Assembly: GCF_013266755.1 (NCBI RefSeq)
Contig: NZ_JABRWJ010000008.1
Span: forward strand, 124,001 to 188,000
DNA from: Pseudaquabacterium terrae
GTDB taxonomy: Bacteria > Pseudomonadota > Gammaproteobacteria > Burkholderiales > Burkholderiaceae_C
DNA length: 64,000 nt
Direction: 5' to 3'
The position numbers and the translations under genes were made by a program. Positions 8,213 to 17,595 of this stretch are shown here, piece after piece; positions within the stretch are counted from its first letter, which is position 1; each line of letters begins with the position of its first letter. Below the pieces are notes generated by a model. That model searched no databases. It was not told the origin of the DNA and saw nothing but the letters and a program-made list of their open reading frames with translations.

Positions 8213-9157
8213 ATGTTCAAAAACTGCTTGCCGGCTTGCGCCGGCGTCCTGGTTCGGCCTGCCCAAGCCCTGGGTCGGGACGCTTCGAAACGGCGGGCAC
8301 GAGCCCGGCCCGCCGCAATCCTGTGCGGCGCCCTGTTCACTGCGTTGGCGGTCAGCGGGGCTGGCGTACAGGCCGCGATCGTGAACACGGCGCAGGTGGT
8401 GGTATCGCCCAGCTTCATCGGTGGCAGCGGCCCGTTCCACGAAGTGGTCAGCAACCAGTCCGGTGCGGCAAGTCTCAGCGGCAGCGCGACCGGTGGCGGC
8501 AACTCCAGTGGCGCTGGCATGACGTACGTCGACTGGGGCGTGGTCAAGCTCTCCGGTGAGGCGTTCGGTTCGCTGAACACCATATCCCGGGGCAGCTTTC
8601 GCGACGAGGTCCTGATCACCGCCCCGGGCGTCCCCACCGGCACCTTCGGTACGCTGATCTTTTCGATCATGGTCGACGGGTCGCTGGCCGCCGGTTCGGA
8701 AGGCGGCACCGTGGCAAGGTGGCAACTCGATGCCGACCTCGGCGGTGGCGCCTACGACATTTCCGCCCGCGGCAGGCAGAACGGCGCCGAGCTCGGTGGC
8801 GCGTACATCGGCAGCCCGTTCGGCGAGTTCAGCGGGACGGGGACGTTTCAGTTCGGCATCGCCTCGCAGCTGCTCGTCGAACTCACGGCCTCCGCGCAGG
8901 TCGGCTACAGCCAGACGTCGACCGGCCTGCCCAGCGCGTCGTACGACCTGGCCCACTCGCTGTACTGGGGCGGCATCAACAGCGTCTCGCTCAATGGCGT
9001 AGCGCTGTCCGACTACAGCGTCAGCTCCGGTTCGGGCACCGATTACCGCGACTCGATGGTGCCCGTGCCGCAGCCCGTGCCGGAGCCCGCTTCGCTGGGC
9101 CTGGCGCTGGCCGGGCTGGGCCTGCTGGCCGGCCGGCCGTGGCGCCGCCGGGGTTGA
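8213..9157 (+). CDS. PEP-CTERM sorting-domain protein
   Basis: This 314-aa exported protein has an N-terminal charged stretch and hydrophobic signal (about 33-53, ending near VQAA). Its C-terminus is a classic PEP-CTERM sorting signal: VPEPASLGLALAGLGLL followed by RPWRRRG. Exosortase/archaeosortase-type enzymes recognise this tail and process the protein at the outer envelope. The middle is Gly/Ser-rich beta-type sequence of no recognised domain. A GGAG site precedes the ATG. It lies between the secreted paralogues and the BTAD regulator and may be controlled by that regulator. Confidence 0.85.
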   Translation: MFKNCLPACAGVLVRPAQALGRDASKRRARARPAAILCGALFTALAVSGAGVQAAIVNTAQVVVSPSFIGGSGPFHEVVSNQSGAASLSGSATGGGNSSGAGMTYVDWGVVKLSGEAFGSLNTISRGSFRDEVLITAPGVPTGTFGTLIFSIMVDGSLAAGSEGGTVARWQLDADLGGGAYDISARGRQNGAELGGAYIGSPFGEFSGTGTFQFGIASQLLVELTASAQVGYSQTSTGLPSASYDLAHSLYWGGINSVSLNGVALSDYSVSSGSGTDYRDSMVPVPQPVPEPASLGLALAGLGLLAGRPWRRRG

Positions 9158-9330
9158 TGTTCGGTTCCGTCCCGTTGGCGTCAGCGCAACGCTGGCCCGA
9201 ATCGGGCGTTCGTGGCGGCCGGTGGAATGGAACCCGACGCTGAGTTGCGCGCCGAAGTCCGCACCGGGAAGTGGCAAGGAGTGAGGCAGTCGATGGCCTG
9301 CGACTGCGCACCCGCTGGCATGATCGCCCC

Positions 9331-12300
9331 ATGCTGGCGCTCGAACTGCTCGGCCCCATGGCGCTGCGCCGCGATGGCCGGCCGCTGCCGTTGACAGTCA
9401 AGAAGACCCAGGCGCTGCTGGTTCTGCTGGCGCGCGGCGGCGTGCAGCCGCGCCTGCGCATCGCGGCGCTGCTGTGGCCCGAGCTCGACGAAAGTACCGG
9501 TCGGCGCAACCTGCGGCGCGAACTGGCCCGCTTGCGCGACGCCGGCGCGGCCGACGCCGTGGCGGCCGATGGCGACATGCTGGCGCCGGCCGACGAGCTC
9601 GTCATCGACAGCCGGGTGTTCGAGCACGGTCTCGCCGACGGCCGGCCGGACGACGCGCTGGCACTGTGGCGTGGCCCGCTCGCCGATGGCCTGGTGCTCG
9701 ATGACGCAGCGCCCTTCGACGAGTGGCTGGCCCAGCAGCGCGAGAGCCTGCAACGCCTGCGCCAGCGCGCGCTGGAAGCCTCGGCGCAAGCGCATGAAGC
9801 GCGCGGCAACGCTGTTGCCGCGCTGCAGCGCATCGAGACGCTGCTCGCCGAAGACCCGCTGCAGGAGCAGCGCCACCGCGATGCGATGCGCTTGCTGGCC
9901 GCCTGCGGCCAGCGCGAGGCGGCGCTGGCGCAGTACACGCGCTGCCGCAGCCTGCTGCAGCAGGAGCTGGGTCTGCAGCCGATGGCCGAGACCGAGGCGC
10001 TGCTGGCAGCCTTGCGCGGCGGCGCCGCGATGCCACAGCAGTTGCCGCCGCAGACGCGGCCGTTGCCCCCGGCGGTCGCCGGCCCGGCCGCGCTGCTGCC
10101 CGAGATCCTGCCATTCGTCGGCCGCGAAGCCGAGCTGGCCTGGCTCGAAGGCGCCTGGCGCACCGGCAATGCAGTGCTGGTCGAAGGCGAGGGCGGCTTG
10201 GGCAAGACCCGGCTGGTGCTGGACTTCGTGGCCGCGCAGGGCCCCTACGCCGTCTGCCGCTGCCGGCCGGGCGACAGTGAGGTGCCGTACGCCGCCTTCA
10301 CGCGCGCCCTGCGGGCGCTGGCAGGTCCGGCACCGGTGCTCGACGGCGTGCCGCGTTGGGTCGCCGACGAATTGGCGCGTCTGCTGCCCGAGCTGGGGGT
10401 TCCGCCGCCGGCCATCCGCTCCGGCGACGAACACAACCGCTTCTTCGAGGCCTGCGCGCAGGGCTGGCAGCTGCTGGCGGGCGAGAACTTCGACGCTGTC
10501 GTGCTCGACGACTGGCACCATGCCGACACCGCCAGCCACAGCCTGCTGGCCTTCGTCGCTCAGCGCCGGCGCGAGTTCGGTTGCCGCGGTGCGCGCGAAT
10601 GCGTGGTGCTGCGGCCCGAGCTGGCGCCCGAGGCTATGGGCCGGCTGACCGACGGGCTGCAGGCGCTGACGCTGCGCTTGCCGCCGCTGGACGAGGCGGC
10701 AGTGTTCGATCTCGTGCGCCTGCTTTCCGGTGCCAGCGGCCCGCACCGGTTTGCTGCCCGGCTGCGCCAGGCCACCGCCGGCAACCCGTTTTTCATCGCC
10801 GAGACATTGCGCCACCTGGCCGAGCAGCAGTGGCTGGCCGCCGACGCCGGTGGCGTCTGGTACACGCCGTTCGACGATGCGATGCAGGACTATCACGAGC
10901 TGCCGGTGCCGGCCAGCGTGCGCGAAGCCGTGCTCGGCCGCGTCCAGCGTCTGGGCGCGGCGAGTGTGCGGGTGCTGGAAGCGGCGGCGCTGGCCGGTGA
11001 GCCGTTCGCGCCCTTGTTGCTGGCGCCGGCCTGCGCGCTGTCGGAGCTGGCGGTGGTGCTGGCGATCGAGGCAGCGGTGGCTGCTCAGCTGCTGCGCGAA
11101 CACGAGTCAGGCGGTTTCGCCTTTGCGCACGACCAGGTGCGGCAGGCGCTGGAAGCGTCGCTGACGCCCGAGCGCCGGCGCCTGGTGCACCGCCGCCTGG
11201 CGCTGGCAGCCGTTGCGACCGATGCCGACCCGGCCCAGACGGCGGTGCATTTCGAGTCCGGCGGCGAACCGGCACGCGCGGTCGCGCTGCGGCTGGCGGC
11301 GGGTGACGCTGCGCGGCGCCTGTTCGCCAACCCGCAGGCCCACGAGCATTGGCAGGCCGCGTTGGCTGACGGGCCCACGCCGCGGCAGGCGCTGCAGCTG
11401 CAGCTGCGCTGCGCCCAGGTGCAGGCCGATCTGGGCGACGGACCCGGGGCGCTGGAGCGCATCAGCGCATTCGACGGCCTGTCGGTCAGCGCCGGCCTAG
11501 CGTCAGAAGAGAGCGGCCCGATGCTGCTGGCGGTGGCCGAGCTCGAGGCCGATCTGCAGCGCGCCGCGGCGGCGCTGCTGCGCATCGATGCCTTGCTCGC
11601 CGGCCCGTGCGACGCCGCTCTGCGCGCCAAGGCCTTGCGCGTGCGCGGCCACGCGCTGGTCAAGCTCGGGCGCATCGATGACGCGCAGCAGGCCTTGCAG
11701 GCGGCGCTGGACCTGGCCGCCAGCGGCCCGCTGGAGCAGTTCGCGCTGCTCGACACGCTGGCCATGATCGAGTACCAGCGAGGCAACCCGCTGCGCGCGC
11801 TCGCGCTGGTGCGCCAGGCCACGGCCTTGTCGAAGGCGCACGGTGATCGGCGCGGCAGCGTCATCGGCCACCACCACACCGGTGTCCTGCTGATGATCCT
11901 CGGCGAGGTCGACGCCGCCTGGGCCGAGCTGGAACGGGCTCGGGTGATGGCCGCCGAGATGCACCTGATCGAACAGGAACGCGACGTCATCCTCAACCTG
12001 ATCAAGATCCACGCCGACCGCGGTGAGGTCGGGCGGGTGCTGGCGCTGGCCGACGAAGCCTGGCGACTGTCGCCCGCTTTCGCGCGGCCGCGCACGCGGC
12101 AGAGCCTGCTGCAGGCGCGTTTCCATGGCCACAGCGTGCTCGGACAGCTCGGGCCGGCACTGGCCATCGCCGAGCAGGTGCTGGCCGATGCCGAACGCGA
12201 GCCGGAGCCGCATGCCTTCCAGTACGCGGTGCTGGCGGTGCTGGACCTGCTGGTCTTCCTGGGCGATTTCGACCGCGGCCGCGCGCTGCTGCAGCGGCTG

Positions 12301-12837
12301 GCCGGCCGCGGCACCGATCAGATGGCCTACCTGGGCGTCAAGGTGGCGTTCAACCAGGCTTTCCTGGAGACGCGCGCCGGCAACCCGGTGCTGTCGCGGC
12401 ACCTGTTGGCCGAGGTCCGTCTGCGTGCGACGCTGGAGGAGCCCCAGGATCGCGCGACGCTGGCGCTGCGCGAGGCCGAGTTGCAACTCGCCGAAGGTGA
12501 CGCCCGCGCCGCGCTGGCCAGCCTGGAACCGTGGCGCGACGCGGTGCCCAACGTCGAGTTGCTGGCGCTGATCTGGGCCGTGCGGCTGGCGGCCCAGCAG
12601 CGTCTGGGCGAGGTGGCACAGGCCGACTGGCAGCAGGCGCGCGCCGCGCTGGAAGCCGGCCGCATGCCGGCGCTGGAGGCCCTGGAGCTGCAGCGTGCGC
12701 TGCTCGCCAGTGCGGCGTTGCCGCACGATGCACAAGCGCTGGCCGCGAGCGTGCAGCAGACCACCGCGCGCCTGGCCGACAGCCTGGCCGACTGGCCCGA
12801 CCATCGCGCGCGTTTCCTGGCACGGCTGGCCGGCTGA
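9331..12837 (+). CDS. SARP/AfsR-like regulator: winged helix, BTAD, ATPase and TPR domains
   Basis: This is a 1168-aa regulator. Residues 1-95 look like an OmpR-type winged helix (LELLGPMALRRDGRPLPL, then IAALLWPELDESTGRRNLRR). Residues about 100-230 form the bacterial transcriptional activation domain of helical repeats. A Walker A motif (GEGGLGKT) near 287-294 starts a STAND-type ATPase module. The C-terminal half is TPR-like helices. The ATG at 9331 is chosen because it begins the conserved winged-helix strand. The upstream 173 bases hold an inverted GCGCAAC/GTTGCGC pair but no clear promoter. Likely targets are the neighbouring secreted-protein genes (inference). Confidence 0.85.
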   Translation: MLALELLGPMALRRDGRPLPLTVKKTQALLVLLARGGVQPRLRIAALLWPELDESTGRRNLRRELARLRDAGAADAVAADGDMLAPADELVIDSRVFEHGLADGRPDDALALWRGPLADGLVLDDAAPFDEWLAQQRESLQRLRQRALEASAQAHEARGNAVAALQRIETLLAEDPLQEQRHRDAMRLLAACGQREAALAQYTRCRSLLQQELGLQPMAETEALLAALRGGAAMPQQLPPQTRPLPPAVAGPAALLPEILPFVGREAELAWLEGAWRTGNAVLVEGEGGLGKTRLVLDFVAAQGPYAVCRCRPGDSEVPYAAFTRALRALAGPAPVLDGVPRWVADELARLLPELGVPPPAIRSGDEHNRFFEACAQGWQLLAGENFDAVVLDDWHHADTASHSLLAFVAQRRREFGCRGARECVVLRPELAPEAMGRLTDGLQALTLRLPPLDEAAVFDLVRLLSGASGPHRFAARLRQATAGNPFFIAETLRHLAEQQWLAADAGGVWYTPFDDAMQDYHELPVPASVREAVLGRVQRLGAASVRVLEAAALAGEPFAPLLLAPACALSELAVVLAIEAAVAAQLLREHESGGFAFAHDQVRQALEASLTPERRRLVHRRLALAAVATDADPAQTAVHFESGGEPARAVALRLAAGDAARRLFANPQAHEHWQAALADGPTPRQALQLQLRCAQVQADLGDGPGALERISAFDGLSVSAGLASEESGPMLLAVAELEADLQRAAAALLRIDALLAGPCDAALRAKALRVRGHALVKLGRIDDAQQALQAALDLAASGPLEQFALLDTLAMIEYQRGNPLRALALVRQATALSKAHGDRRGSVIGHHHTGVLLMILGEVDAAWAELERARVMAAEMHLIEQERDVILNLIKIHADRGEVGRVLALADEAWRLSPAFARPRTRQSLLQARFHGHSVLGQLGPALAIAEQVLADAEREPEPHAFQYAVLAVLDLLVFLGDFDRGRALLQRLAGRGTDQMAYLGVKVAFNQAFLETRAGNPVLSRHLLAEVRLRATLEEPQDRATLALREAELQLAEGDARAALASLEPWRDAVPNVELLALIWAVRLAAQQRLGEVAQADWQQARAALEAGRMPALEALELQRALLASAALPHDAQALAASVQQTTARLADSLADWPDHRARFLARLAG

Positions 12838-12930
12838 AGGCGGCGGGCGTCGCCGCATCACCCCAATCGCCCTCGAGCAGCTCGCAGCAGCGCTGGTACT
12901 GCGCCAGCGCTGCGCCGGCCCCCGGCGCCG

Positions 12931-15030
12931 CTACGGGCGATACATCGTCTGAAGGTAGAACGAGCGCGGCGCCATCGGCAGGTCGTTGGGAATCGACAGC
13001 CCGGGCGCCAGCGACGGCTCACGCACGTCGGCGTTGAACAGGTTTCGCACCGAGGCGGTGACTTCCCACCCGAGGCTGCTGCGGCCGCTGCGCAATGTCA
13101 TGTCAAGCGTCGTGTAGTCGCGGATCGCCGGCCGCGCATCGCCGGCTGCGCGCCGGCGGCCCGCCACGTGATTGACTTGCGCGCCGAGCAGCCAGCCTCC
13201 GGCAAAGCGCCCGTCCGAGCGGATGAACAGATGGTGGTGCGGTGCATGGCCGGCATCCCGGCCGCTGGCCGTGTCGATCGAGCGCTGCAAGGCGTAGTGG
13301 CCGGCGATGCGCCATGCCCGGCTCGCATCCCAGTTCACTTCCACTTCGGCGCCCCGGCCGCGCTGGCTTCCGGTGTTGTTGAACAGGCTCGCTTCCGACA
13401 GGCGGATGATCTGCCCCATGTCGTAGCGGAACAGGCTCAGGTTGACCCGCGTGTCGGGCCTTGCGTGCCATGCCAGGGCTGCTTCCAGCGTCTCGATGGT
13501 TTCCGGCCGCAGGTTCGGATTGCCGCGGTTCACCGGGTTGTTGATGCTGTAGAGCTCGATGAACGACGGGGCGCGGAATGCCCGCCCGTACAGCAGCTTG
13601 GCCGTGAGGTCCAGCCGCGCATCCCAGACCAGCGCGACGCGCGGATTGGTGGTGCCGCCGAAGTCCGAGAACTGATCGTGTCGCACGCCTGCGGTGAGCG
13701 TCCAGTCGCGCGCGAAGCTCCATTCGTCCTGCGCGTAGAAGTAGCTCAGCCTGCGGCGCTGCGGCGCGAGGAACGAGTCCGCCACCGGAAACTCGATCAC
13801 CGCGGCGCCGGGCGTCGGCGTGGGCAGGCCGGCGAACGGCCCCGAGCTGATGAAGCTGAAGTTCTTGAGCTCCTGTGTCCGGTACAGGTCGAGGTCGTCG
13901 TGCCCCGCGCCGAGCCGCAGCTGGTGGTGGATGAACCCGGCATACGTGGCCACCGCCGACAGCCGGACATGCCGCTCCCAGAGGTTCGGCGCGCCGAACA
14001 TGCCGTTGGGGAACGCGCCGCCGAACGCGCCGGGCGGGAACAGCTGCAAGGGCTGCGGGAACTGCTGCGTGTGGTACAGGGTGCTCGCACTGAAATCCGC
14101 GCGCCAGTGCTTCGCGATCTCGACATCGCTCCAGGAGAGATCGGTCGTCGCGCGCACGGTCCTGGCCCGGCCGACCGGGTCGAGCGCGCTGGCCACGCCC
14201 GGCCCCACGCCCCCGTTGTCGCGCAGCTTGTAGCCGGCACGCAGGCGCAGCTTGCCGCGGGCCAGGTCGAGGCTGCCGTCGAGCGCGTCGTAGAAGGTGT
14301 TGACCGGGCCCGGCGCCAGGCTCGCCCGCGTTCCAAAGAGTGAATCGAGAAGGGTCTGGGCGTCGGCCGCGACGGTGCGCCGCCAGCCCTCGGTGCGCCC
14401 GACGCGCAGGTAGGCCGCCACGTCCAGCTCGCCGAGCTTGCCGCCGTACTGCATCCACCCATCGCGGCTGCGGAACGACCCTGCGCGCGCGCCGAGCTCG
14501 ATGCCGGGCGTCTCGGCGGCGGTCTTGGTGACGATGTTGATGACGCCGGCGTACGCGTCGGCGCCGTAGAGCGCGGAGCCGGGGCCGCGGATGACTTCGA
14601 GGCGCGCGATGTTCTCCACCGGCTGGCCGTACCAGACGTTGCCGCGGTTGCCGAAGAACAGCGTCGTCATCGGCACGCCGTTCTGCAGCACCAGCGTCTG
14701 CGCGTTGAAATCGCTGTGGATGCCGCGAATCAGGTACTGCGGCGCATACGCCTGCACGCTGCGGCTGACATGCATGCCCGGGACGGCTTCGAGCGCTTCA
14801 TCGAGATCGACGGCGCCCATCGCGGCCATGTCGGCCGCCGTGATGACGGTGGCCACGGCCGGCGCGCGGCGCAGCGGCTGCGGGCGGCCGGTCACGATGC
14901 TGATCGTCGAGCGGTCGCCGAAGGCCATCGACAGCTCGTCTTCCTCGACCATCGATTGCGCTGCCAGGCTGCCCGCCTGCAAGGCCACCGCCCATGCGAG
15001 TGCCTGCGAGACACAGGTCGAATGGCGCAT
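12931..15030 (-). CDS. TonB-dependent outer-membrane receptor
   Basis: This is a 699-aa outer-membrane active transporter driven by TonB-ExbBD. A signal peptide spans about 1-25 (MRHSTCVSQALAW, cleaved near LAAQS). The plug domain contains VATVITAADMAAMG and LIRGIHSDFNAQTLVLQNG, then LEVIRGPGSALYGADAYAGVINIVT split by the usual loops. The C-terminal part is a beta barrel ending in an aromatic-rich SFYLQTMYRP. The ATG at 15030 is preferred over 15069 because AAGGAGG precedes it at 7 nt. The substrate cannot be told from the sequence. It converges on the BTAD regulator gene. Confidence 0.92.
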   Translation of the reverse strand: MRHSTCVSQALAWAVALQAGSLAAQSMVEEDELSMAFGDRSTISIVTGRPQPLRRAPAVATVITAADMAAMGAVDLDEALEAVPGMHVSRSVQAYAPQYLIRGIHSDFNAQTLVLQNGVPMTTLFFGNRGNVWYGQPVENIARLEVIRGPGSALYGADAYAGVINIVTKTAAETPGIELGARAGSFRSRDGWMQYGGKLGELDVAAYLRVGRTEGWRRTVAADAQTLLDSLFGTRASLAPGPVNTFYDALDGSLDLARGKLRLRAGYKLRDNGGVGPGVASALDPVGRARTVRATTDLSWSDVEIAKHWRADFSASTLYHTQQFPQPLQLFPPGAFGGAFPNGMFGAPNLWERHVRLSAVATYAGFIHHQLRLGAGHDDLDLYRTQELKNFSFISSGPFAGLPTPTPGAAVIEFPVADSFLAPQRRRLSYFYAQDEWSFARDWTLTAGVRHDQFSDFGGTTNPRVALVWDARLDLTAKLLYGRAFRAPSFIELYSINNPVNRGNPNLRPETIETLEAALAWHARPDTRVNLSLFRYDMGQIIRLSEASLFNNTGSQRGRGAEVEVNWDASRAWRIAGHYALQRSIDTASGRDAGHAPHHHLFIRSDGRFAGGWLLGAQVNHVAGRRRAAGDARPAIRDYTTLDMTLRSGRSSLGWEVTASVRNLFNADVREPSLAPGLSIPNDLPMAPRSFYLQTMYRP

Positions 15031-15096
15031 CCTCGGCCTCCTTCTCGGCGCTGCCGGCGAAGGATGCACCAGCCGCCCGAGCGGATCAAGGCGGCG

Positions 15097-15717
15097 TCAG
15101 CCCAGTCCGGTCCGTCGCCGCCCGGCCGGGCGGCCTGCCGCGGCGCCCGCTGCCGCGGCGGCCAGCGCCAGCAGTGCCAGCGCCAGCGAGCTCGGCTCGG
15201 GCACGCTGACCGCGGCGTCGACGCCCAGGATGTCCAGCGCCCAGGCGGCGCTGCGGCCGTCGAAACCCGTGTTGCCCGCGCCGAGGAAGCCGTCGCCCAG
15301 CGTCGGCCCGATGGCGAAGTTCGCGAACTGGCTCAGCGCCACCGTGTAGGTGCCGCTGGGCAGGCCCGTGACCGCCAGCAGCGCATCCAGCGCCGAGCCG
15401 GTCGCGGGATCGGTGGCCACGCTGGGGTCATCGTCATTGGACGTTAGCAAGATCGCGCCGATGCCGTTGCCCAGGAACAGGCTGACGATCGGATCGAAGC
15501 CGCCGGCGGCGATCGTGTCGCCCGCCGCGTTGATCCCGCCGGCATACGACCAGGTGCGCAGCGTCACGTCGGCGGTGGTGGCCAGCGTGAAGCTGAAGGT
15601 CTGCACGTCGTTGTCGCCCGCCAGGTTGCCGGTGAAGGACACGTTCGCGGCCCAGGCCGAGACGCTGCCCGCTGCCACGGCTGCCGCCGCCAATGCGGTT
15701 CTCAGAGTTCGCTTCAT
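15097..15717 (-). CDS. DVUA0089-like PEP-CTERM protein
   Basis: This 206-aa secreted protein has a signal peptide at about 1-24 (MKRTLRTALAAAAVAAGSVS, AWA). The middle (NDVQTFSFTLATTADVTLRT, FDPIVSLFL, SNDDDP, GTYTVALSQFAN) matches the DVUA0089-type, PPC-like beta fold. The C-terminus VPEPSSLALALLALAAAAA followed by RPAGRRR is a PEP-CTERM sorting tail. The ATG at 15717 follows a GGAG site. It is divergent from the DUF4331 gene across a 302-bp gap. Confidence 0.85.
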   Translation of the reverse strand: MKRTLRTALAAAAVAAGSVSAWAANVSFTGNLAGDNDVQTFSFTLATTADVTLRTWSYAGGINAAGDTIAAGGFDPIVSLFLGNGIGAILLTSNDDDPSVATDPATGSALDALLAVTGLPSGTYTVALSQFANFAIGPTLGDGFLGAGNTGFDGRSAAWALDILGVDAAVSVPEPSSLALALLALAAAAAGAAAGRPAGRRRTGLG

Positions 15718-15848
15718 GGTTGCTCCGTCAGCCGGCCGGGCCGGCCGCATGTGTGGATGAAGGCGCCACCAACCGACACCCCTGTCCGGCTCGATGGCGG
15801 GTGGTGATACGCACGGCGGCCGCACACCGGATGCGCTGCGGCATGGAT

Positions 15849-15868
15849 CCCCCCACGGACGTGGGGGG
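15849..15868. promoter_or_regulatory. Strong palindrome in the divergent PEP-CTERM / DUF4331 gap
   Basis: CCCCCCAC-GGAC-GTGGGGGG is an 8-bp perfect stem with a 4-nt loop. It is roughly central in the 302-base gap 15718-16019, which shows no gene. No T-tract follows on either strand, so an operator or structured leader is more likely than a terminator. Confidence 0.4.
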
Positions 15869-16019
15869 TGCGGAAATTCCGCCGCGCCGCCGCATCCGCC
15901 GCCGCAGGCGCCGCGTACAGCAGCAACCACGGCCCACGGTTCGTCGAGCCCGGGCAGTGCGCACGCACAGCTTCCGCGTTAGGAGGCTGCGGCATCAACC
16001 TTCTCGAGGAACTGAATCC

Positions 16020-17576
16020 ATGACTCCGATCCGCAAGAACCCGCGACGCTGGATTCGCCGCATCGCCGCGCTCGCGCTGGCCGCCACCGGCATTGCCGCG
16101 CAGGCATCGAGCCACCGCGAGGCGCTGGCCGTGTTGAACGAACCCTGCGCCGACAACACCGACACCTACGCCTGGGTCAAGCCGGGCGCGCACGACAAGC
16201 TGTACCTGATCATGAACTTCAACCCGCTGCACGAGCCGGGCCAGGGCAACCAGGGTCTGCGCGCGTGCAACGGCTACCGCTACCAGTTCCACATCGGCAT
16301 GGGCACGAGCCTGGCCGACCGCGTGGTCTATCGGGTGGAGTTCAAGAACACGCTGGTGCCCGAAGCGGCGCCGAGCCCGAGCGATCCGCTGGGCGGCGGC
16401 AACGAGCTGCTGTGGCAGCTGACCGGCGGCACTGAGACGATGAAGGTCACCCGCATCGTGCGCTCGGGCCGGCCGATGCCCATCGACGAGGCCGACCCGA
16501 CCCGCACCACGGTGCTGGCCGACAACCTGCCGGTGCTGCCCAACAACCACGGCCCGCAGACCGACCGCCTGATCTACGGCCTCGGCACGTTCCAGGGTTA
16601 CGACTCGGGCGACGCCACCAGCCGCGAAGTGGGGCTGTACGACCAGAGCTTCGTCGACCGCTTCATCCATTCACTGGCCAACGGCGGGCGCGTCATCGCC
16701 GGGCAGTTCGACGATCCCTACCAGCTCGACGAGAAGGGCGTCTTCGATCTCGTGAACCTCAACCGCGACGACCTGGGCGGCATCCCCGGTGCGCGCCGGC
16801 CGCCGGGCAAGGACGTGTTCACCGGCTTCAACGTCTTCTCGATCGCGCTCGAGGTGCCGATCACCGATCTGTTCCCCGGCGGCATCCCGCACAACGGCAC
16901 GCTGGTGGCCAATTCCACCGACAGCCTGCTGCGGGTGCACTCCAGCATCAACCGCCAGCGCGTGCAGACGGTCGACATGGCCAACGCCATCACCGGCCTG
17001 AAGGGCGCGGGTGACTGGGTGCAGGTCGGCCGCAACGGGCTGCCGCTGTTCAATGCCGGCCTGGTGGGCACGCAGCGCCACACGCTGTACCTGCGCTCCG
17101 GCCCCGAGCGCGACATCACCAACTTCGGCGCCGACGTGCTGTTCCCGGTGCTGGTGCGCAACGCCGACGCGCTGGGCATCTACCGCGCGCTGGGCGTGCC
17201 GCAGTCCGCGGTGAACACGCTGAAGGGCCCGCGCCTGGACATCGTCAACGCCATCAACCTGGGCCGGCCGATTCCGGTGGCCGACGGCTTCACCGGCGAC
17301 GTGATCACGCTGGACGCGGCCATCGATTCGAGCTTCCCGAACGGCCGCCGCCTCGGCGGCGGCACGGCGCCGAACCGCAACCAGGTGAACGTGAACACGG
17401 TGCTGATCAGCCTGATCGTCGCCGGCAACCCGGCCGCCGGCCTGGCCAAGGGGGTCGAGGTCAACGACAAGGACTACCTGAGCCGCTTCCCCTTCCTGGC
17501 CCCGGCGCACCAGGGCCTGCTGCAGGGCCATGGCGGGATCAACGTGCCGACGGTGCCGGACATTCCGACGCCGTGA
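16020..17576 (+). CDS. DUF4331 family secreted protein
   Basis: This 518-aa exported protein is of unknown function. An Arg-rich signal peptide (about 1-28: TPIRKNPRRWIRRIAALALA, cleaved near AAQA) is followed by the DUF4331 hallmark SSHREAL, then DNTDTYAWV and FNPLHEPGQGNQG. Later blocks (DQSFVDRFIHSLANGGRVI, FGADVLFPVL, TPDIP-like end) fit a full-length family member. The ATG at 16020 follows GAGGAA. It is divergent from the DVUA0089-like PEP-CTERM gene, and both are envelope proteins, so shared control is plausible. Confidence 0.85.
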   Translation: MTPIRKNPRRWIRRIAALALAATGIAAQASSHREALAVLNEPCADNTDTYAWVKPGAHDKLYLIMNFNPLHEPGQGNQGLRACNGYRYQFHIGMGTSLADRVVYRVEFKNTLVPEAAPSPSDPLGGGNELLWQLTGGTETMKVTRIVRSGRPMPIDEADPTRTTVLADNLPVLPNNHGPQTDRLIYGLGTFQGYDSGDATSREVGLYDQSFVDRFIHSLANGGRVIAGQFDDPYQLDEKGVFDLVNLNRDDLGGIPGARRPPGKDVFTGFNVFSIALEVPITDLFPGGIPHNGTLVANSTDSLLRVHSSINRQRVQTVDMANAITGLKGAGDWVQVGRNGLPLFNAGLVGTQRHTLYLRSGPERDITNFGADVLFPVLVRNADALGIYRALGVPQSAVNTLKGPRLDIVNAINLGRPIPVADGFTGDVITLDAAIDSSFPNGRRLGGGTAPNRNQVNVNTVLISLIVAGNPAAGLAKGVEVNDKDYLSRFPFLAPAHQGLLQGHGGINVPTVPDIPTP

Positions 17577-17595
17577 CCTGCGCGGCAGCGCGCGG

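Noticed and set aside
9158-9330. GCGCAAC ... GTTGCGC inverted pair as an autoregulatory site of the BTAD regulator
   Set aside because: The arms are about 60 bp apart, no 11-bp direct repeat or -10 box is present, and chance occurrence in GC-rich DNA is likely.
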